This document shows positions 15,331 through 23,521 of a stretch of DNA of 64,000 nucleotides, piece by piece. A model generated the notes under the pieces. That model was not told the origin of the DNA. It saw nothing but the letters and a program-made list of their open reading frames with translations, and did no database searches. This stretch comes from JAIBJN01 sp963838795 (lineage in GTDB: Bacteria > Actinomycetota > Thermoleophilia > Gaiellales > Gaiellaceae): NCBI GenBank assembly GCA_963838795.1, contig CAWISL010000001.1, forward strand, positions 248,001 through 312,000. The letters are read 5' to 3'. The position numbers and the translations under genes were made by a program. Position 1 is the stretch's first letter; every line of letters begins with the position of its first letter.

Positions 15331-16418
15331 ACCCGCACTCCCATCGTGTCGATGATTGCGTCCGCGACCTCGCTCGTCCCGACCGCGGTCGGATCGTCGC
15401 GACGCGGCTTCATGTCGTACGTGACCGACTTCCCCTCGGCGATGACGGCCGCGATCGCGGCCTCGAGCCGCTCGGCAGCGGCCCGCTCCTCCAGATGACG
15501 GAGCATCATCACGCCGGAGAGCATCATGGCCATCGGGTTCACCCGGTTCTGCCCCGTGTACTTCGGCGCCGAGCCGTGGGTGGGCTCGAAGACGGCGGCG
15601 TCCGCGCCGAAGTTGCCGCCGGGGGCCAGCCCGAGGCCGCCGATCAGCCCGGCGCAGAGGTCGGAGACGATGTCGCCGTAGAGATTCGGGCAGACGAGGA
15701 CGTCGTACTCTTCGGGGCGCTGGACGAGCTGCATCGAGAGGTTGTCGACGATCTTGTCCTCGAAGGCGACGTCCTCGTTCTCGGCCGCCACCTCGCGGGC
15801 GACCTGCAGGTAGAGCCCGTCAGTGAACTTCATGATGTTGGCCTTGTGGACGGCCGTCACCTTGCTGCGGCCGTTCTTCCGAGCGAAGTCGAACGCGAAC
15901 TCGACGATCCGCCGCGAGCCGCTGACGGAGAGAGGCTTCAGGCTCAGCCCCGAGTCCTCGCGGACGTGCGACTGAAGGCGCTCCTCGACCCAGCGGATCA
16001 GCTCCAGCGCCTCCTCGCTGCCCTCCTCTGCCTCGATGCCGGCGTAGAGGTCCTCCGTGTTCTCGCGGATGACGACGAGGTCGACGGCGTCGTAGCGCGA
16101 GCGCACGCCCGGGTAGCTCTTGCAGGGCCGGACCTGGCCGTAGAGGTCGAGGCTCTTCCGGAGGGCCACGTTGACCGAGCGGAAGCCGGTGCCCACCGGA
16201 GTCGTGATCGGTCCCTTGATCGCCACCCCGTTTCGCCTGATCGACTCGAGCACGTGGTCGGGGAGCGGGTTCCCGCCGTAGCGGTCCATGACGTCGGCGC
16301 CCGCCTCCTGGACGTCCCACTCGAGCTCGACCCCGGTGGCGTCGAGGACGCGCCGGGTCGCCTCGGCGATCTCGGGCCCCGTCCCGTCGCCGGGGATGAG
16401 CGTGACGCGGTGCGGCAT
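15327..16418 (-). CDS. icd: Isocitrate dehydrogenase (IDH/IMDH-like family)
   Basis: A 363-residue beta-decarboxylating dehydrogenase. The N-terminus VTLIPGDGTGPEI, the substrate block VRPCKSYPGVRSRYDAVDLVVIRENTEDLY, and NLYGDIVSDLCAGLIGGLGLAPGGN with the EPTHGSAPKYTG nucleotide loop identify it. Adjacency to mdh and divergence from citrate synthase favour isocitrate over isopropylmalate. The short size and IDH/IMDH pattern suggest the NAD-type enzyme. Only 87 bases separate it from the divergent gltA start. Confidence 0.9.
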   Translation of the reverse strand: MPHRVTLIPGDGTGPEIAEATRRVLDATGVELEWDVQEAGADVMDRYGGNPLPDHVLESIRRNGVAIKGPITTPVGTGFRSVNVALRKSLDLYGQVRPCKSYPGVRSRYDAVDLVVIRENTEDLYAGIEAEEGSEEALELIRWVEERLQSHVREDSGLSLKPLSVSGSRRIVEFAFDFARKNGRSKVTAVHKANIMKFTDGLYLQVAREVAAENEDVAFEDKIVDNLSMQLVQRPEEYDVLVCPNLYGDIVSDLCAGLIGGLGLAPGGNFGADAAVFEPTHGSAPKYTGQNRVNPMAMMLSGVMMLRHLEERAAAERLEAAIAAVIAEGKSVTYDMKPRRDDPTAVGTSEVADAIIDTMGVRV

Positions 16419-16505
16419 GGGCGGGAAGCAATTCTACGGGCTCCCACGCGCGTCACCCGTCGCCTGCGGCCGTTCGATACGGTGCCTTCGACAGGGAAGG
16501 AGCGG

Positions 16506-17582
16506 ATGAACGAGTTCAAGCCAGGTCTCGAAGGCGTCGTCGCCTTCGAGACGGAGATCGCCGAGCCGGACCGGGAGGGAGGCGCGCTCCGTTATCGGGG
16601 CGTGGACATCCAGGAGCTCGTCGGCGTCCGCCCCTACGAGCAGATCTGGGGCCTGCTCGTCGACGACAGCTTCGAGCCCGGCATGCCCCGCTCCGAGGAC
16701 GTGACGCTTCCGACCCGCACGGGCAGCGCGATGGCCGACCTCGAGTCCGCGACCGCGGCGCTCTCGGGCGACTGGGGCTTGGGGCAGCTCATCGACATCT
16801 CCGACGGGCAGGCTCGCGACGACCTCGCCCGGCTCTCGGCCGCGATGATCTCGCTCGTCGCGCAGTCGGCGCGCGGCGACCAGCCGCGGGTTCCCGACGC
16901 GCGCGTCGCGGAGGGCGAGATCTCGGCGGAGCGCTTCCTGCTCCGATGGCGCGGCGAGGCTGATCCCCGCCACGTCCAGGCGATCGACCGCTACTGGGTC
17001 TCGGCCGCCGAGCACGGCGCCAACGCGTCGACCTTCACGGGCCGGATCGTCGCGTCCACGGGCGCCGATACCGGCGCTGCCATGTCCGCGGCCGTCGGCG
17101 CGCTGAGCGGGCCGCTTCACGGAGGCGCGCCGACGCGCGTTCTCAAGATGCTCGACGAGGTGGCCGACCGGGGCGACGCCGAGGGCTACGTCAAGGAGCT
17201 GCTCGACCGCGGCGAGCGCCTGATGGGCTTCGGCCACCGGGTCTACAGGGCGGAGGATCCTCGAGCGCGGGTGCTCCGCGCGACCGCGCGGGAGCTGGAG
17301 TCGCCGCGCGTCGAGGTGGCCGAGGCGCTGGAGCAGGCCGCGCTCGCCGAGCTGGCGGCGCGCCATCCCGAGCGCGTGCTCGCCACGAACGTCGAGTTCT
17401 GGTCGGCCGTGGTGCTGGACATCGCCGAGATCCCGCCCGCGCTCTTCCCTGCGATGTTCGCGGCTGCACGGGTCGCCGGCTGGTCGGCGCACATCCTCGA
17501 GCAGAAGCGAAGCGGCAGGCTCATCCGCCCGTCGGCCCGCTACGTCGGGCCCCCGGCCCGCTCCCTGGCGTCGGTTGACTGA
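16506..17582 (+). CDS. gltA: Citrate synthase
   Basis: 358 residues; condenses acetyl-CoA and oxaloacetate. Signature regions are LRYRGVDIQELV near the N-terminus, HGANASTFTGRIVASTGAD (first catalytic His), GPLHGGAPTRVLKML, and GFGHRVYRAEDPRARVL holding the second catalytic His. The short length fits the type I/2-methylcitrate-synthase-like branch, so methylcitrate synthase activity cannot be excluded. ATG 16506 follows GGGAAGGAGCGG. A HEAT-repeat gene overlaps its stop by 8 bases. Confidence 0.92.
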   Translation: MNEFKPGLEGVVAFETEIAEPDREGGALRYRGVDIQELVGVRPYEQIWGLLVDDSFEPGMPRSEDVTLPTRTGSAMADLESATAALSGDWGLGQLIDISDGQARDDLARLSAAMISLVAQSARGDQPRVPDARVAEGEISAERFLLRWRGEADPRHVQAIDRYWVSAAEHGANASTFTGRIVASTGADTGAAMSAAVGALSGPLHGGAPTRVLKMLDEVADRGDAEGYVKELLDRGERLMGFGHRVYRAEDPRARVLRATARELESPRVEVAEALEQAALAELAARHPERVLATNVEFWSAVVLDIAEIPPALFPAMFAAARVAGWSAHILEQKRSGRLIRPSARYVGPPARSLASVD

Positions 17583-18066
17583 GCTGGCCGAGGCTGTCGC
17601 CCGAGCCGCGGAGCTGACCGACGAGCGCGTCCTCGCCGACCTTCGCCGGTCGGTCGACGACGAGCTCGAGGCGGCGGCTCGCAGCCCCGACTACCGCGAG
17701 CGCGCCCTTGCCTATCGCGCGATCGGGCAGCTTCGCTTCAACCAGAAGACCGAGCTGCTCCGCCGCGGGCTCGAGGATGAGAGCCCGGCGGCGCGCGGCT
17801 CGGCGTTGCTCTCGCTCGAGCTCCTCTCGAGGACGCATCCGGGCGTGGTGAACGCCGTGCGCGGGACGCTGCACGCGCTCGCCAACGAGGATCCGAACCC
17901 GGCCGTCAGGCGCCTGGCCATCCTCGCGCTCAAGAACGGCTCGCCGCAGCAGGACACCCTGACCCTGCTCGCCCACCTCGCCTCGGAGAGCGACGACCGG
18001 GACCTCCAGGCGTCGGCGGCGTCGGTGCACGCTGCACTGAAGAAGAAGGCAGCTGCCCGCGCTTGA
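17575..18066 (+). CDS. HEAT-repeat-like helical protein
   Basis: 163 residues from a TTG that overlaps the end of gltA. The sequence is a series of amphipathic helix pairs (AARSPDYRERALAYRAIGQL, ESPAARGSALLSLELLSRTH, DPNPAVRRLAILALKNGS, SESDDRDLQASAASVHAALK), typical of HEAT/armadillo scaffolds. There is no catalytic motif. Coupling to citrate synthase suggests a partner or regulator of central metabolism, without proof. Confidence 0.68.
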   Translation: MTELAEAVARAAELTDERVLADLRRSVDDELEAAARSPDYRERALAYRAIGQLRFNQKTELLRRGLEDESPAARGSALLSLELLSRTHPGVVNAVRGTLHALANEDPNPAVRRLAILALKNGSPQQDTLTLLAHLASESDDRDLQASAASVHAALKKKAAARA

Positions 18067-18075
18067 CGGCAGTCG

Positions 18076-18112
18076 CTTCAGTTTGTAAAGCTAATGGCTT
18101 CAAAAACTGAAG
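18076..18112. promoter_or_regulatory. 37-base AT-rich palindrome upstream of carbonic anhydrase remnant
   Basis: A symmetric site: arms CTTCAGTTT (18076-18084) and AAACTGAAG (18104-18112), inner arms AAGC and GCTT, and a 5-base centre TAATG. It stands out as AT-rich in GC-rich DNA. It ends 18 bases before the ATG of the decayed carbonic anhydrase gene and starts 9 bases after the HEAT gene stop. It could be an operator for a dimeric repressor (MarR/HxlR style) or a hairpin terminator; there is no T-run. Confidence 0.5.
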
Positions 18113-18130
18113 TGGAGCGAAGGGGTCGAG

Positions 18131-18512
18131 ATGGCGGAGCGCGACGTCCTGCAGGCGGCGAACGAGGTCTACGCGGACGGGTTCGACAAGGGCGACCTGC
18201 CGGCGCCGCCCGGCGATCGTGACGTGCATGGACGCGCGTCTCGACCCGGCGAAGTTCCTCGGGCTTGCGGAGGGCGACGCGCGCGTGATCAGAAACGCCG
18301 GCGGGCTCGTGACCGACGACGCGCTCCGCTCGGAGGCAGGCGCGGACGCCTCGGACGTGGACTTCAGGCCGTTTCCGGAGCTGGAGGAGAGCGTGCGGGA
18401 GAGCGTCCGGGCGATCCGCGAGTCGCCGCTCCTGCCGGACTCGCTCGAGGTCTCGGGCTGGGTCTACGACGTCCGCAGCGGGCGGATCGACGAGGTCGCC
18501 GAAGCGGCCTAG
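18131..18512 (+). pseudogene. Decayed beta-carbonic anhydrase
   Basis: The first part (MAERDVLQAANEVYADGFDK, then GDLPAPP) is the usual N-terminus of small actinobacterial beta-carbonic anhydrases. The frame must then shift by one base before VTCMDARLDPAKFLGLAEGD and VIRNAGGLVTDDALRS, which hold the first zinc Cys and the Asp-Arg dyad. From there the sequence jumps to the family C-terminus (ELEESVRESVRAIRESPLLP...VYDVRSGRIDEV). About 40 residues are missing, including the His-x2-Cys zinc ligands. With a frameshift plus loss of two zinc ligands it cannot be active. Confidence 0.82.
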
Positions 18513-19423
18513 CGCTTGACCCGGCGGGCGTGGGGGTGCGCCTCGAAGTAGGCATCTCGCCGCCGCCGATCAGAGACATGGGTGTAGATCTCCGTCGTCC
18601 CCAGGTCGGAGTGGCCGAGCATCTCCTGCACGCTCCTGAGGTCGGCGCCGCCTTCGAGCAGGTGGGTGGCGAAGGAGTGTCGGAGGAGGTGCGGGTGGAC
18701 CCGCTCGGGGTCGAGCCCGGCCTTCGCCGCGAGGCGTCGGACGATCAGGAACGCACCTGCGCGGGTGAGCGGTCCGCCCTGGGCGTTGAGGAAGAGCTCC
18801 GGGCGGTGCCGGCGGTCGAGATACGGCCGCCCGCGGGCCAGGTACCGCCGCAGCGCCTCGACGGCCTGGGCCCCGAGCGGGACGACGCGCTCCTTGTCGC
18901 CCTTGCCGATGCAGCGCACGAGCCGCTCCTCGAGGTCGACGCCGCCGCGCTCGAGCCCGACGGCCTCGCTGACCCGGAGGCCGGCGCCGTAGAGCAGCTC
19001 GATCAGCGCCCGGTCGCGGAAACTCCGCGCGGTCGTCCCGTTCGCCGCCTCGATCAGGCGCTCAACCTCGCCGAGCGAAAGCGAACGGGGGAGTCGCTGG
19101 CGGCGCCGGGGGAGGTCGACCTCGGCCGCCGGGTTGTCGTCCCGAAGACCCAGTGCCACGAGGTGGCGGTAGAACGTGCGTGCCGCGGCCGCCCGGCGGG
19201 CGACCGAGCTCGGCGCTTGGCCGCGGGCTCGCAGGTCCGCAAGCCAGGCCTCAATCTCGTCCGCGCTCGCGTTAGTCGGCGGGCGCCCCAGGTGGGCGGC
19301 CAGGTCGGCCAGGTCGCGGCGGTACGCGTCGACCGTGCGCGGCGCCCTACGCGCCGCAAGCAAGGCGAGGAAGCCTTCGACCGCCGGGTCGCGGCTGTTG
19401 CCGTTAGGCGCGCGGGTGGGCAC
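18509..19423 (-). CDS. xerD: Tyrosine recombinase, XerD-like
   Basis: 304 residues. The N-terminal SAM-like core-binding domain (GFLALLAARRAPRTVDAYRRDL) is followed by the catalytic domain: Arg in LLYGAGLRVSEAVGL, Lys in GKGDKERVVPLG, H-x-x-R in HPHLLRHSFATHLLEGGADL, His in QEMLGHSDLGTTEIYTHV with the Tyr nucleophile. All catalytic residues are present. GTG 19423 is chosen; it overlaps the xerC-like gene by 20 bases. Its role is probably chromosome dimer resolution with its neighbour. Its 3' end overlaps the convergent carbonic anhydrase remnant by 4 bases. Confidence 0.87.
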   Translation of the reverse strand: MPTRAPNGNSRDPAVEGFLALLAARRAPRTVDAYRRDLADLAAHLGRPPTNASADEIEAWLADLRARGQAPSSVARRAAAARTFYRHLVALGLRDDNPAAEVDLPRRRQRLPRSLSLGEVERLIEAANGTTARSFRDRALIELLYGAGLRVSEAVGLERGGVDLEERLVRCIGKGDKERVVPLGAQAVEALRRYLARGRPYLDRRHRPELFLNAQGGPLTRAGAFLIVRRLAAKAGLDPERVHPHLLRHSFATHLLEGGADLRSVQEMLGHSDLGTTEIYTHVSDRRRRDAYFEAHPHARRVKR

Positions 19424-20252
19424 GGTCGTAGACCTTTCGCAGCCGCCTCGCGTCGACGTGGCTGTAGATCTGGGTCGTGGAGAGCGACGAGTGGCCGAGC
19501 AGCTCCTGGATCGTCCGCAGGTCGGCGCCTCCCTCCAGCAGGTGCGTGGCGAAGGCGTGGCGGAGCCGATGCGGATTCGGCAGGAGGCGGCGCAGCGATG
19601 ACGTGTCCAGAGGTCTTCCGCGAGCCGAGAGGAAGAGCGCATTCTCGGCGCCGCGCGCGAGCTCGGGGCGGGCGCGCTCGAGGTAGCGGCGGAGGTGGTA
19701 GGACGCCTCTTCCCCGAGCGGGACGACGCGCTCCTTGCCGCCCTTCCCTCGGACGTGTACGAGCTCCTGCTCGAAGTCGACGTCGGCGAGCGTCAGGTCG
19801 ACGGCCTCCTGCGCGCGCAGCCCGGCCGAGTAGACGAGCTCGAGCAGAGCCCGGTTGCGGAGCCCGAGCCGGTCGTCGGCCTCGACCCCGGCGAGCAGCG
19901 CGTCGGTCTCCGGCAGCCGGGGCGCGTGCGGAAGCCGGCGCCGGCGCCGGCCCGAGACCGCCAGGTCGGGCACGCGGCTCGGTCCGAGCGTCGCGCGGAC
20001 GAGCGAGCGCACGGCCGCCAGCTTGCGCGCGACCGTCGTCTGCGCCAGCTTCCGCGGCTGCCGACCGGGCCGGTCCGCCCCTAGCGCCGCGGCGTAGGCT
20101 GCGAACGCGCGGGCGTCGAAGTCGGCGAGGCTGAGGCCGTTGCGGCGCAGCCACGCGGCGAGCTCGTCCAGGTCGCGTCGATACGCCCTCCGAGTGGCGT
20201 CGGAGAGCGCCTGGCTCTGCAGGAAGCGGTCGATGGCGGCGTTCGTGTCCAC
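19404..20252 (-). CDS. xerC: Tyrosine recombinase, XerC-like
   Basis: 282 residues from a GTG. N-terminal domain: FLQSQALSDATRRAYRRDLDELAAWL. Catalytic domain: Arg in LVYSAGLRAQEAVDL, Lys in GKGGKERVVPLG, HRLRHAFATHLLEGGADLRT, and LGHSSLSTTQIYSHV with the Tyr. The stretch between the beta-hairpin and the HxxR box is shorter than usual (SSLRRLLPNPHRLRH), so a short internal loss is possible without loss of catalytic residues. It is the upstream member of an overlapping tandem pair. Assignment of C versus D is by order and family feel only. Confidence 0.82.
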   Translation of the reverse strand: MDTNAAIDRFLQSQALSDATRRAYRRDLDELAAWLRRNGLSLADFDARAFAAYAAALGADRPGRQPRKLAQTTVARKLAAVRSLVRATLGPSRVPDLAVSGRRRRRLPHAPRLPETDALLAGVEADDRLGLRNRALLELVYSAGLRAQEAVDLTLADVDFEQELVHVRGKGGKERVVPLGEEASYHLRRYLERARPELARGAENALFLSARGRPLDTSSLRRLLPNPHRLRHAFATHLLEGGADLRTIQELLGHSSLSTTQIYSHVDARRLRKVYDRAHPRA

Positions 20253-20452
20253 GTCGCGCAGTTCCGCCTCGCGCCGAGTGCTCCTTCAAGCAATGCTGCC
20301 TCTCTTCTGCGTCGCGAGCACCAAGCGAGAGACCGCACTCGTTCGCGGCCAAGGCTGGTTGCCTTGGCAAGGGCGAGGGTGGGCTCTGGCGCTGCGTGAT
20401 CGCGGGGCAGGAGCAGGCGTGTATTGCTTGGAGGGGCACTACGCTTCCTGCC

Positions 20453-21091
20453 GTGCTCCTGCGCCACCGAGTCCGTGACCTGGTCCTGGCGAGCTGGGAG
20501 ACGGACGCCGATCGGGTTGCGCGTGTCCTCCCCGCCGGCCTGGAGCCGGCGACCGTGGATGGGCGGCATCTGGTGACGATCGCGGCCCTTCGCTGGGACG
20601 GAGGGCGTCTCGGCCTCCTGCCCGTGCCCCGCTTCACGCAGGTGAACGTGCGCGTGTACGCACGCCATCGCGGCGAGATCGCCGTCGTCTTTCTCGCGCT
20701 GCGCGTCAGCCTCCTCGGGATGGGCGGCGCGCTCCTCGGCTTCCCGGTTCGTCCCTCTCACGTGCGCGTGCGGGAGGGCAGCGTCGCGGCGAAGGGCTTC
20801 GGCGTGGAGGTGCGCTACGAGCGCCGGGGGCCGGCCCCGGCGAGCGAGCTCGGCTCCCACGAGCTCGGCCTCTTCGAGGCGGCCGGACTCCGGGAGCTGC
20901 GCGTGCGCCGCGGCGAGGCGAGCTGGGAGCGCGCGGAGGCCGTAGGCGCGGTGCGGGCGGATCCGCTCCGGGCTCTGGGCTTCGCGGTCGCCGACCAGCC
21001 CGAGCTCCTGTATGCGCCGCGGGCCTCCTTCGAGGTCGAGCTCCCCCCGCGCCGGACCGCGACGGAGGCGGCCGGAGAGCTGCCTCCGTGA
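20453..21091 (+). CDS. DUF2071 (YqjF-like) family protein
   Basis: 212 residues. The family pattern is visible: the start of the fold VRDLVLASWETDADRVARVL with LPAGLEPATVDGRHLVTIAAL, then GLLPVPRFTQVNVRVYA and a C-terminal barrel strand set. DUF2071 proteins resemble acetoacetate decarboxylase folds but their activity is unknown. GTG 20453 is supported by TACGCT ending 7 bases upstream; ATG-type starts further upstream lie in non-family sequence. Confidence 0.75.
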   Translation: MLLRHRVRDLVLASWETDADRVARVLPAGLEPATVDGRHLVTIAALRWDGGRLGLLPVPRFTQVNVRVYARHRGEIAVVFLALRVSLLGMGGALLGFPVRPSHVRVREGSVAAKGFGVEVRYERRGPAPASELGSHELGLFEAAGLRELRVRRGEASWERAEAVGAVRADPLRALGFAVADQPELLYAPRASFEVELPPRRTATEAAGELPP

Positions 21092-21243
21092 TGGAGCGGG
21101 CAGACCCAGAACCTGCAGAGTCCCGGATCCATGCGGTGACGACGGGCCGCGATCCAACCGGAGAGGCGATACGGGTGCTAGCCGCACCGATCATTCGTGC
21201 TGGCCGCATCGATCTTGCGCGCGGAGCCCTCTAGTTTCGGGTC

Positions 21244-22710
21244 GTGAGTATTTCCGAGCTCCCTCTGTCGCACGTGAAAGTCCGCCCAAACGACGGATGG
21301 CGCCCCCGTGGCGCCCTCGTTGTCGCTGCCTGGACGCTCGCTGCGGTCCTGCCGCTCGTCGGCCTGGTCTCTCTTCTGCTGCGTGAGCAGCTCGACCCGG
21401 ACTGGTCCAACCCGCGCGTTCACTTCACTGTGTTCCTGAGCGTCGGTGTCGGGGTCTTCGTACTCGCCTATGCTGCGGGCGGCGCGGCGAACCGCCGTGG
21501 TGACGCCCGCGTCCTACTGATCTCGCTGGCCTTCCTGGCGACGGGCGGGTTCCTTGGTCTGCACGCGCTCGGGACCGCCGGAGTCCTCTTCACGCACGAA
21601 TATGCGGGGTTCAAGGTTGCGAATCCCGTGGGGCTCGTCGTCGCCTCCCTGTTCGCTCTCGCGTCGGCGTTCGTCGATCTGCGTCCTTCGTTCGCGCCGC
21701 GCGTGGTGCGACACCGGGCGGCGCTGCGCCGGGCGGTCTACGCCGCCATGGCCGTCTGGTTCGTCTGGACGGTCGTCGAGCTCCCGCCGCTGAACGAGGT
21801 TCACAGCGAGGGCGGTTCGCATAGCCTGGTCGCCGCGATGGCCGGCCTGGGCGCGGTCGCCTACGGTGTCGCGGCGGCTCGCTATGCCTACGTCTATCGC
21901 GGGCGGGTCGCCCTGCTGCAGGCCAGCGTGATCGCCTGTTTTGTCCTGCTCGCTGAAGCGATGATTGGTGTGGCACTGACGGGCGAGCGCGCCTGGCATG
22001 CGAGTTGGTGGGAGTGGCACGCGCTGATCGTTACGGCCTACGCCGTCGTCAGCTATGCCGCGTACCGCCAGTGGCGCGACGAGCGCTTCCGAGGTCTCTA
22101 CCTGCCCACCACGCGCGAGCGCGACCAGTCCGTGAGCGTCCTGTTCAGCGACCTCGCCGGCTTCACGTCGTTCGCCGAGCGCGCGAAGCCCGCGGAGGTT
22201 GCGAGCGTGCTCAACACGTACTACACCGCCGCGGTGCCGTTGATCACGCGCGGGTTTGGCGGCCAGGTGGAAAAGTTCATGGGCGACGGAGTGATGGCCA
22301 CCTTCAACAGCCATGGTGACCAACCCGACCACGCGGTGCGCGCCGCCGGCGCGGCGCTGGCCCTCCAGCGCGAGCTGACCGCGATCGCCGAGGACAACCC
22401 GGGATGGCCTCGCCTGCGCGTCGGTGTGAATAGCGGTGTCGCGTCGGTGCGCGAGATGGGCGGCCACGGGTTCGTCGACTACGTGGTTGTCGGCGACACC
22501 GTCAACACCGCGTCGCGGCTCGAGAGCGAGGCGCCGGAGGGCGGCGTGCTAATCGGCGCGGAGACCCGCCGGGCGCTGCCCGACGGCAGCGTCGTTGAGC
22601 CGGTGCCGGGACTGCGCGTCAAGGGCAAAGAGATGGCGGTCGACGCGTATCTCCTGCACGCACTAGCCGGCTCGGCGCAGGAATCTTTGCCCAAACCTCT
22701 GCCCATCTGA
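21244..22710 (+). CDS. Membrane-anchored class III adenylate/guanylate cyclase
   Basis: 488 residues. The N-terminal half has about seven hydrophobic segments (for example ALVVAAWTLAAVLPLVGLVS, VFLSVGVGVFVLAYAAGG, LQASVIACFVLLAEAMIGVA). The C-terminal catalytic domain starts VSVLFSDLAGFTSFAE (first metal Asp), with GGQVEKFMGDGVMATF (second Asp), GVNSGVASV and YVVVGDTVNTASRLE (transition-state Asn/Arg). It makes cAMP (or cGMP) in the cytoplasm, probably in response to a membrane signal. The GTG at 21244 is the first usable start. Confidence 0.88.
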   Translation: MSISELPLSHVKVRPNDGWRPRGALVVAAWTLAAVLPLVGLVSLLLREQLDPDWSNPRVHFTVFLSVGVGVFVLAYAAGGAANRRGDARVLLISLAFLATGGFLGLHALGTAGVLFTHEYAGFKVANPVGLVVASLFALASAFVDLRPSFAPRVVRHRAALRRAVYAAMAVWFVWTVVELPPLNEVHSEGGSHSLVAAMAGLGAVAYGVAAARYAYVYRGRVALLQASVIACFVLLAEAMIGVALTGERAWHASWWEWHALIVTAYAVVSYAAYRQWRDERFRGLYLPTTRERDQSVSVLFSDLAGFTSFAERAKPAEVASVLNTYYTAAVPLITRGFGGQVEKFMGDGVMATFNSHGDQPDHAVRAAGAALALQRELTAIAEDNPGWPRLRVGVNSGVASVREMGGHGFVDYVVVGDTVNTASRLESEAPEGGVLIGAETRRALPDGSVVEPVPGLRVKGKEMAVDAYLLHALAGSAQESLPKPLPI

Positions 22711-22789
22711 GCCGATCCGGGCCGACCTAACCTGATCTCAGTGGCCGCAACCCCCTGGCTGCGGGCCTCGTCTGGGTGACCGTCCGAGA

Positions 22790-23041
22790 CTAGAGCCCCG
22801 GCGGGCGCGTGGGCGCGTCCGTCCCCGTCCGCGCCCGGAGCCAGGCCTCGACGCTTTCGTGCGGCTCGGTCGTCGTGGCCTCCCCGCTGACTCGGACCGA
22901 GTAGATGTGGCCCTCGGCGCAGCGGTAGAGCTGCTCCTCGAAGGGGCGCTTCCACCAGAGGAAGCCCACGGCGCCGACGTACGGGGCGCCGACCGTGACG
23001 GTCGGCGGCGCGCCGCAGCCCGGGCACTCGTGCTCGCTCAC
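22790..23041 (-). CDS. Small zinc-ribbon-like protein (83 aa)
   Basis: Begins with a GTG that overlaps the stop of the SRPBCC gene (GTGA). The sequence has C-x2-C (HECPGCGAP) and a later Cys in LYRCAEGHIYSV, a C-x2-C...C-x3-H arrangement suited to one metal. The C-terminus is acidic then Pro-rich. No enzyme motif is seen. Cotranslation with the SRPBCC protein suggests a shared role. Confidence 0.6.
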   Translation of the reverse strand: MSEHECPGCGAPPTVTVGAPYVGAVGFLWWKRPFEEQLYRCAEGHIYSVRVSGEATTTEPHESVEAWLRARTGTDAPTRPPGL

Positions 23042-23484
23042 CCGAGGAGCTCCCGCATGCGCGCGGCCCGGTAGTCGAAGATCTCGTCGAGCCAACGGCC
23101 TACCGCCAGGCGTCGAACCAGCGGCGCTACGAAGCCGCCGTGGAGCCGGAACCGGACGAGATCGTAGATCTCGGTCCCGCCCACCGCCGGGCTGAGGCGG
23201 TGAGTGTGCTCCCACAGCGGGTACGGACCCGAGAGCTGGAGGTCGGTGAACGTGCGCGGCGGCCGCCAGTCGACGATCTCGCTCCGCCAGCGGATCGGCG
23301 CCCCGAAGATCCGCAGGCGGTAACGCAGGGACGCGCCGCGCTCGAGCCGGTCCGGCGCCTCGACGATGCGGAAGTGGAGCCACGGCGGCGTGATCGCCTC
23401 GAGGTTCCAGGGATCGGCGAAGAACGCGAAGGCCTCTTCGAGGCCGACAGCGACGACCTGGCTTCTCTCCAGGGAGAACTCCAT
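23038..23484 (-). CDS. SRPBCC (START/polyketide cyclase-like) ligand-binding protein
   Basis: 148 residues with the SRPBCC helix-grip fold: FSLERSQVVAVGLEEAFAFFADPWNLEAITPPWLHF at the N-terminus (the family's FxFFxDPxNLxxITP pattern), a middle beta sheet with WRSEIVDWRPPRTFTD, and a long C-terminal helix. These proteins bind hydrophobic ligands. ATG 23484 is chosen because it begins the domain. It is divergent from pckA with 37 bases between the two starts. Confidence 0.78.
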   Translation of the reverse strand: MEFSLERSQVVAVGLEEAFAFFADPWNLEAITPPWLHFRIVEAPDRLERGASLRYRLRIFGAPIRWRSEIVDWRPPRTFTDLQLSGPYPLWEHTHRLSPAVGGTEIYDLVRFRLHGGFVAPLVRRLAVGRWLDEIFDYRAARMRELLG

Positions 23485-23521
23485 GAGGCCGAGACGCGGA
23501 ACCAGGCGTACGATACGCGCG

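Noticed and set aside
13837..15498. Plus-strand open frame over the protease and mdh genes
   Set aside because: Repeated Asp/Arg/His-rich text with no fold, antisense to well-supported genes.
18076..18112. dif site
   Set aside because: Arm length and spacer do not match the 11-6-11 dif layout; no copy is known to be near the replication terminus.
23366..23521. Longer start for pckA
   Set aside because: The extra residues lie in the divergent SRPBCC gene and lack family similarity; TACGAT supports ATG 23522.
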